A DNA stretch of 64,000 nt from Dermanyssus gallinae (lineage: Eukaryota; Arthropoda; Arachnida; Mesostigmata; Dermanyssidae): contig QVRM01006416.1 of NCBI GenBank assembly GCA_003439945.1, positions 1,316,001 to 1,380,000 on the forward strand. Direction: 5' to 3'. This document shows positions 58,015 to 64,000 of the stretch, in pieces. Both the position numbers and the translations under genes were made by a program. The notes under the pieces are model-generated. The model had not been told where the DNA came from. It searched no databases and was given only the letters and a program-made list of their open reading frames with translations. How positions within the stretch are numbered: the first letter of the stretch is position 1; every line of letters begins with the position of its first letter.

Positions 58015-58617
58015 GTTCTAGAACTCCTCTGCGAGTGCTTCTCTGAAATTGTGAGGGACTTGAGGGGGCAATGGATCTTCCAGGTGATGACATGTTTAGA
58101 TTGGTTGACATTGCACTCCTTACAGACACATTTCAGAGGGACGAACTGCATATCAATGATATGCGGGGGTTTCACCAGCAGGCTGTCTTACCTGCGGGAG
58201 GTCGGGAAGGACCTGTGGGTGGGTTATCCTATCTACCTACATAAACGCTTACCACCGATGCAATGCGTCAGGAAAGATGAATACTGCGTAGTACTCTCCT
58301 CTGGGAGGGTAAACGTAGCTGTATTCTACTTTCCACCCACATTCGATTCTGCGGAGGTTGCTGAGACGATGAGCTTTGGACTTTCAGAGTTAAACCTGAC
58401 CATGTCAACTATCGTCGGCGGTGATTTCAATGCCAGAATCGATTGTGGGGCAAACGATGAAAAAGGCGAGGTGCTGCTTCAGATGATGTAGAATCTTGGT
58501 CTGAAATGTGCTAACGCGCGTGAAGACTATACATATTTACGGGTAAGTCACAATGGAAGCAGCACCATCGACCTGTTGTTTCAGCCGTAAAATTAAAAGC
58601 TTAGTGATGTGAAAAAG
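58015..58617 (+). pseudogene. LINE family A, apurinic-type endonuclease domain (5' part of split copy)
   Basis: The segment begins near TTCTCTGAAATTGTGAGGG, shared with the 40-kb copy. One frame reads DDMFRLVDIALLTDTFQRDE and MRGFHQQAVLPAGG. After a frameshift near 58200-58260, the next reads CVRKDEYCVVLSSGRVNVAV, then TIVGGDFNARID and STIDLLF. GDFNAR and the final S-T-I-D-L belong to the exonuclease-endonuclease-phosphatase fold that nicks target DNA in most LINEs. The reading breaks at a TAG near 58488 and again near 58587. Family A sequence stops at GATGTGAAAAAG (58606-58617), where family B begins, and resumes at about 60162. Confidence 0.85.
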
Positions 58618-60161
58618 TAATCGATTTTGGAGTCACCTCTGGACTGCAACTTAACGCGTCAAAGTGTGAGCTGCTCATTTTATCATCTGACAACGCTTTT
58701 CGTGACGAGTGCTTGCGCCGGGTGCAGAACCTGCTTCCTGACATCAAGCTATGCACCGATGAAGACATCGAGCTTCTTGGAGCTCCCCTCACAATGGCCT
58801 CAGCAAAACTTGCCCTGAACAGGAAGTGCGAGCTTATGGATCTCTGGTGTTCTAGGTTAGGATCCCTGGATGCGCATCCAGCACTATACTTGATGCGAAC
58901 TAGTCTTTCGACACCAAGACTTATTTATATTCTCCGTTGCACGGAAGCGTCTGCCCAGAGAGGCATTTTACAACAATTTGACGAGAAGTTACGACAATGC
59001 GTGAAACAGGTGTTAAATTTGAATTTAGATGGAGTAAGTTGGGATCAGGCCTCCCTTCCTACCTCAGCCGGAGGTCTGGGAATCCGTCGTGCAACGGATT
59101 TAGCCCAAACCGCATTCTTGGGCTCAATCACTACGTTGCACGAGCTGATTGTATCTATATCTCCTCCGAACGCCAAGCCATTCCTAGAACGGCTTATGGA
59201 GTCCAAAAAGGAGGAATTCGCCGCCCGCCACCGCGTGGTGCTTGATGACGCACGTCAGTCTACCTTGGACGCTTTCGTAGTCAAAGCCATTCAACAGAAA
59301 ATCCTGGACAATACTGTCGATACACTTGGCAAAGCACGCCTTCTAGCAGCCTTCAATGAATCAAGCGCCAAATGGCTACAAGCCATTCCCTCGCCGCAGC
59401 TGGGGACGATGCTGGACAATACAACACTCCGCATCGTTTCTGGCCTGCGGCTAGGGGTGGCCGTTTGCGCGCCTCATGCTTGCTCCCTTTGCGACACACC
59501 GGTGTCGCCGAGGGGAGAGCATGGCCTCAGCTGTTCTAGAAGCTGCGGAAGACATTCGCGCCACGCCGCTCTTAACAAAGTTATTTCAAAGGCGCTGCAG
59601 TCCGCTTACGTGCCCTGCAGAAAAGAGCCAGTCGGTCTGGCAACGGACTCAGCCCTACGGCCAGACGGGATGACCCTGGTTCCCTGGTCCTCCTGAAAGG
59701 CCCTTGTGTGGGACGCAACCGTGTGGGACACACTGGTGCCATCTTACAGGGATTGAGCCTCAAGATCAGCAGGCGCTGTTGCTAATTTAGCGGAGCAGCG
59801 AAAAAGTTGGAAGTATCGCGAGTTGGAGGCAACCTTTATAGTACAGCCAGTTGCGATAGAAACAATGGGGGTCATGGGCGAATCTATAGTAAGTTTCCTG
59901 AGAGAAATTGGGAAAAGAGCGGCAAGTGAGAAGGATGAAAAAGGGCGGGAGAATTTCTGCTGCAGAGAATATCCATTGAAGTGCAACGTGGAAATGCGGC
60001 CGCGGTGCTAGGCTCGCTGCCCTCAGGCAGTGGTTTACTGGGGTTGACCTAATTTTGTAATATAAGTGTACTGCGTATAATACAAATAAATAAAAATTTC
60101 GTACGGAGAAAACGTACTCTGAAAAAAAAAGAATAAAGCACCATTATCAATACAAAAAAAA
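58618..60161 (+). mobile_element. LINE family B, 5'-truncated, nested in family A
   Basis: The insertion begins inside the RT thumb-like region (GVTSGLQLNASKCELLILSS, 58633-58692) and so lacks the palm. It ends in A-rich sequence (AAAAAAAA at about 60153-60161). A 327-codon open frame (58713-59696) holds LPTSAGGLGIRRATDLAQTA, a Cys/His cluster (CAPHACSLCDTP, then HGLSCSRSCGRHSRH) and RPDGMTLVPWSS, where a TGA at 59694 interrupts. Reading continues KALVWDATVWDTLVPSY to a stop at 59754, and the same protein resumes downstream as VQPVAIETMGVMGE. RPDG and VWDAT look like a PD-(D/E)XK-type nuclease signature (inference). The copy is inactive. It sits exactly between two halves of family A. Confidence 0.85.
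58713..60011 (+). pseudogene. Family B ORF2 C-terminal region, interrupted by stops
   Basis: The first part (58713-59696) is open, and TGA 59694 is the first lesion. A second stop (59754) is followed by AVANLAEQRKSWKYRELEA and then IETMGVMGESIVSFLREIGK in the frame ending at 60011. The protein would be the post-RT part of a LINE ORF2: a linker, a Cys/His zinc-binding-like module near residues 255-285 of the open part, and a C-terminal domain of unknown function with a possible PD-(D/E)XK fold. Few lesions suggest a moderately young copy. Confidence 0.75.
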
Positions 60162-61950
60162 GCTGGCGAGACCGACATAACCCGCCGCGCTGGTCTGCAA
60201 TGAGACGGATTAATCTACCTCTTTTGGACAGAGCGGTGGACGGTCTTGAGGTAAGCCCTGACATCAATTCCACTTGTGATCTGTTAAAGAGAACGATGAG
60301 AAGTGCAGTGAAGTGGAAAAGGTTATGGCAAAAGAGATCACGCCCGTGGTACTCTCGAGCCTGCTGCCTCGCCCACGGTGAAGTGCTTGGACTCCTGCGC
60401 CAAGCAAGGGCCAGAGCATCATCAACACTGCAAGCCAGGCGGGACTACTTTTAGCGTAGAAAGGCTTATATAAGACTCTGCTATGATCATAAAAGCCTTC
60501 AGCTTACATCGTGCGACCTCGTAGGGCGGTGAACCCGCTTAGCGACGGGTAGGTGAAGAGCCACCTAACTCTCCTCTTATTCAATCGTGACGTTGCGGCC
60601 GTATCTCCAATCGTACAACATCCGCTTACACTGGAGCAGCACAACATGAATCTGCCTTTCGGGGTGGAGGAGGTGTGTCAGGTCCTACGGTCACTCCCGA
60701 AGAGAAAGAGCTCAGGGCCCGGTCAGGTCTGCTATGAGCATTGGATCCAGTCACTTCCTCTCTTGGCAGAAACTCTTTGTGATTTATTTAACGAAATTAT
60801 AAAAAGGGGGCGGATGCCTAAAGTCTGGCATGTCGCCAAGCTTTCTCTTCTGTTCAAGGGCAGGCATGGTGATGACAAGCAGGATCCAAGTATCTATCGT
60901 AGAGTGGCGTCAGAACGCACATTGAAAAATATTTGTTGTGTGTTGATTATTCGAAGGATTGAGCGGGTGGCTGAAGAGGCACTTCCACCTGAGCAATTCG
61001 ATTTTAGGAGAGGCCGAGGCACCCGTGGTGCAATCCATGTTCTCCAGTCAGAAATCGAGCGAGCTGTGACACAGCTCGCTCGATTGAGATAAACACCAGG
61101 AAGACCAAAACTATGAAATTCAGGCATGGAGGTCGATTGGCTGCCAGACACGTTTTGCGTTGCTGCGGCCAACCATTGGGGTTTGTTAACTATTTCCAGT
61201 ATCTTGGCCTTCGGTTTCATTTTACAAGAACGACGTTCACAGCGCATGTTAACGAAACAGTACGGAAGGCACTTGTCTCTCTTGACGGGGAAGTAGGCAA
61301 TGTCCGAAAACTGTCCGTCCTCTCAGCAGTCAGGCTCTTCATGCTTAAGATTGTTCCGGGGCTGATGTACGGTCTTGACAGGGTGTGGAACCACCTCACG
61401 CTGGCGAATTTTAACCAGCTTGAAAGGTGTTTTTCATTATAAATGAAGCGAGTGCTTTGCTTGCCTATCCGAGCGAGGAGCCGCTTTGTGTATCTCATGT
61501 CAGGCTGCCCACCGTTTGCTAAAACAATTCGACTAAGGCTGAAGATGCCGCGTACAGTACCTTACGAATGTTTTATTTCGGAGTGGGAAGCTAAAGTCGA
61601 ACAGGCTAGACGGGAGGTCGATGGTTTGGACGTTTTCAATGCCTTGCACCTTTGGTCTGGTCCTGCATGTGACAATCGCCACGTATACACCAGGTACATA
61701 GTGCATGGTTATCACTACCTGGTATGTTCAAACGCAACTTTTCACGAGGAGTACGAGTTGTGCACCTGCCGGTTTTGCCTGCAGAGGTGTGCCAAGTACC
61801 ATAAAGTGGAATGCACAGCGCTGAACTGAAAATCGTTGCACTACTTCTCTCGTCGGAAACGTGAAGAAGATAGAGCTTCATGAAGAAACATTTTGAAATG
61901 TATATTATACTCAATTTGAGTAAAATAAACATAATTGTAATTGTATTAAG
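60162..61950 (+). pseudogene. LINE family A, RT and Cys-rich tail (3' part of split copy)
   Basis: The part resumes with WRDRHNPPRWSAMRRINLPL (60165-60225). RT blocks follow in order: LTLEQHNMNLPFGVEEVCQV (60623), KSSGPGQVCYEHW (60708), LFNEIIKRGRMPKVWHVAKL (60785), QFDFRRGRGTRGAIHVLQSE (60993). The catalytic palm (AFD and YADD blocks) is then deleted near 61090, and the thumb follows (GGRLAARHVLRCCGQPLGF, 61128; NVRKLSVLSAVRLFMLKI, 61300). A single TAA at 61440 splits the next open frame, which ends with the Cys-rich tail CTCRFCLQRCAKYHKVEC (about 61760-61815), a possible zinc-binding module. The 3' UTR ends AATAAACATAATTGTAATTG. The copy is defective. Confidence 0.87.
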
Positions 61951-62083
61951 AGCTTAATGCCTAGCTATTGTACTTATAGTCATTTATAAAAGACCTGTTC
62001 CTCATATTTAACATTTTCTGGATCATGTGTGATGTAACAGTTAGATCTATTTTATGCCTTATTTAATCAGGCTCTATTTGCAA

Positions 62084-62127
<44 letters not shown>

Positions 62128-62599
62128 CCTTGCTTAGATTTAATTTTTTTGTATCTATGTTCTTCCCACTTTCGAAAAGTCAGGATTAAGGAGAGTGTTC
62201 TAAATGCCGTGCAGTAGTGAAAAGGCTCCCACTTTACCAGCTTTTCCCTATACAAGCTAGATTATGTTCTACCGCTTCTAGAACAAGCAACGCCCCTAGA
62301 CCTCACCAGACGCAGATACAACGGCTATCGTAACCATATAGAACTCCTTACAGCCATAATAGCGCTCTTAACGGCGGAGCTCGCATCTACTTGCGTTGAA
62401 TTTCGCTTCTATCAGTCATTTTTCTCATTCCTCATATGTATGGCTCGCCTAGACAGAGGGCTAGTTGAATCTGTGGCGCTATGGGCGCACCTGAACGACC
62501 ACAACAGATAACGGTTTCTTTTATTCTTTCTCAAGATCTTTGGCTAGCTGTTATTAACCAACCGTTCTCTTCGAATATCCTTGCAACGCGTCTAAAAGC
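61951..62599. other. Intergenic DNA, no gene recognised
   Basis: Contains the (TA)n tract at 62086-62125. Nothing else was recognised. Confidence 0.5.
62086..62125. repeat. (TA)n microsatellite
   Basis: About 20 TA units. Confidence 0.95.
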
Positions 62600-63315
62600 T
62601 TTGCGTTTCCACCCAAAAAAGTGACAAAGCACTATCGTCCAGTGTGCATGGATAATTATGTCATGAAGGCATTTGAAATAAGTGTGTTGATACGGTTTGG
62701 TCAACACCTTGAATTTCTTAACTTTGTGTCAGCTGATCATGTTGGCTATTGGCGCACTTGATCGACTGAATTTGTACCTGCGCACTTATGAAATATACAT
62801 CAGATTCAATTGAAACATCTAAAAGCTATATATGGGGTCTTTTGACGTTGCCGCGGCTTTTATTATCTGAAGCATTCTCAACTTTTGCAGATGCACCACG
62901 GTAGTACTTATCGGGCACAGCCTAGTGGTTTCGCTTGTACCGATTCTTCAGGAGTTCTTGTACACAGTCCGTCCTTTCATGTAGTTGGTCCCTATTCGTT
63001 TTATTCTATTAAATATTTAGAGGGAGCATCTAGACACGCTGATTGCATTTGCTGACGAGATATTTTGGCTTACGGCCTCCACTGTCGGCTTTAAGTTGCT
63101 ATATTGTCTTTCGTAAATGGAAATAAATAAAGACTCGTTTTCAGTAAGACGAACCCAGTTTTATTTTGATCTCCCCGCATAAGGTTTTATCTCAAGAACA
63201 ATTTGCTTTTGCAGATAAAAAGTGGCTTTTGTAGAGTCCACGAGGTGTCTTGGCCTTATGCTCAATCAGTGCATGAAGTGGTGTTCCTACTTAAGAATGG
63301 GAAGGTGAATACGAA
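62600..63315 (+). pseudogene. Eroded LINE reverse transcriptase, lineage unclear
   Basis: There is no long open frame. Frame-hopping reading gives RT blocks in order: HYRPVCMDNYVMKAFE (62626), SADHVGYWRT (62730), GSFDVAAAF (62838, the first catalytic block), LIAFADEIFWLTASTVGFKL (63033; FADD reads FADE) and VESTRCLGLMLNQCMKW (63232, the block around the thumb LG motif). Several stops and indels separate them. The wording of the blocks differs from families A, B and C, so this is another lineage, possibly jockey- or R1-like. It is non-functional. Confidence 0.65.
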
Positions 63316-63549
63316 CTAAGCCGTCGTAAGCGCAGGTTAATTATGAATGAAGTGAAGATTGACTCTAGGTAGACACTTCTAGTTTACTCTAGGTAGATAA
63401 TCCGAGGTTTCGCGAAGTTAGCAACTTGTATCTCTGGTTCTTTTACGCGCCAAGACTGAAACATACTTTTTGTGTTTGCGTTTACATAACAACAATACAA
63501 CTGTGATGAAGACATTATTGTGATGTGGCACATAGTGCAATTTTCAGTT
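63316..63549. other. Intergenic DNA, no gene recognised
   Basis: Nothing was recognised. Confidence 0.5.
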
Positions 63550-63610
63550 AGTTGTACCCCATTACATGTGTAGATACAAGTACAAACCTTGCTTTGTATA
63601 TATATATATA

Positions 63611-63656
<46 letters not shown>

Positions 63657-63665
63657 TATATATAC

Positions 63666-63712
<47 letters not shown>

Positions 63713-63821
63713 GTTGTACCCCATTACATGTGTAGATACAAGTACAAACCTTGCTTTGTATATATATATATGCATATATATATATATATATATGTTTATA
63801 TACATATATATATATATATAT

Positions 63822-63870
<49 letters not shown>
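63550..63870. repeat. 162-bp tandem duplication rich in (TA)n
   Basis: AGTTGTACCCCATTACATGT and the 40 bases after it occur at 63550 and again at 63712. Each is followed by long interrupted (TA)n with GCATA, GTTTA and CACACA breaks. The poly-Tyr/Ile open frames on both strands are repeat artefacts. Confidence 0.92.
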
Positions 63871-64000
63871 TTCATATTCAGACAAAGAAATACGCAGTGA
63901 CCGTATCTGGCTCTGACTCGACTGGCGTGACTGTCATGCTGAGGACGCTCAGCATCACAGACATCAAGTCGTTTCTCTCTCTCGAAGAAGAAGAAGCGAA
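63871..64000. other. Window end, no gene recognised
   Basis: The last bases include a GAAGAAGAAGAAG run. No feature can be called. Confidence 0.5.

Noticed and set aside
58051..59696. One continuous host gene covering the endonuclease and the 327-codon frame
   Set aside because: The two parts come from different LINE families. The junction at 58618 falls between an endonuclease end and a post-palm RT segment, with no RT palm between them.

Overview
This is a eukaryotic, repeat-dense and gene-poor stretch, most likely from an arthropod. I lean towards a chelicerate such as a mite, tick or spider, but that is inference. The reasons are an NHLH/HLH4C-type bHLH gene, R1/I-like LINE remnants, a degraded mariner, spliceosomal-type exon borders, and roughly two dozen long (TA)n tracts. 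There are no operons, Shine-Dalgarno patterns, CRISPR arrays or bacterial mobile elements.

Genes. Three coding regions are well supported. (1) A complete 115-aa bHLH factor of the nescient/NHLH (Drosophila HLH4C) class lies on the minus strand at 14190-14537, directly behind a good splice acceptor. (2) A 105-aa single-pass membrane protein with a C-terminal PPxY motif lies on the plus strand at 29650-29967, with a polyadenylation signal near 30254. (3) A 1723-codon intrinsically disordered Ser/Lys/Thr/Gln-rich exon lies at 44037-49208. Its 3' end matches a GC-AG donor and may join a 39-nt microexon at 49527-49565. Two further exon-like segments, at 32001-32174 (+) and 35158-35261 (-), are weak candidates.

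Mobile DNA. 8.5-10.2 kb holds a complete two-LTR retrotransposon with a 5-bp target duplication, a tRNA-Ser-like primer site and a purine tract, but no visible polymerase, so it looks non-autonomous. 54.7-56.0 kb is an end-to-end mariner with matching 28-bp inverted repeats and a transposase broken by frameshifts and stops. One LINE family, called A here, occurs at least six times (15.7-17.6 minus, 30.96-31.2, 38.5-39.0 minus, 40.4-41.8, 56.4-56.55 and 58.0-61.95 kb). Its largest copy is split by a second LINE, family B (58.6-60.2 kb), whose C-terminus carries a Cys/His cluster and a possible PD-(D/E)XK-like segment. Fragments of at least two further LINE lineages lie at 15.0-15.55 and 21.6-22.7 kb, a related R1-type tail at 32.9-33.4 kb (minus), and deeply eroded reverse transcriptases at 7.1-8.0 and 62.6-63.3 kb. 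Two short retroposons have clear target duplications (22758-22935 and 31719-31828). A 95-bp foldback sits at 10317-10411, and a perfect 72-bp palindrome around a (TA) core at 4922-4993.

The rest is intergenic or intronic DNA with microsatellites and homopolymer runs. I found no coherent new multi-gene system. The most interesting items are the non-autonomous LTR element, the nested LINE pair, the PY-motif membrane protein and the long disordered ORF with a possible GC-AG junction.
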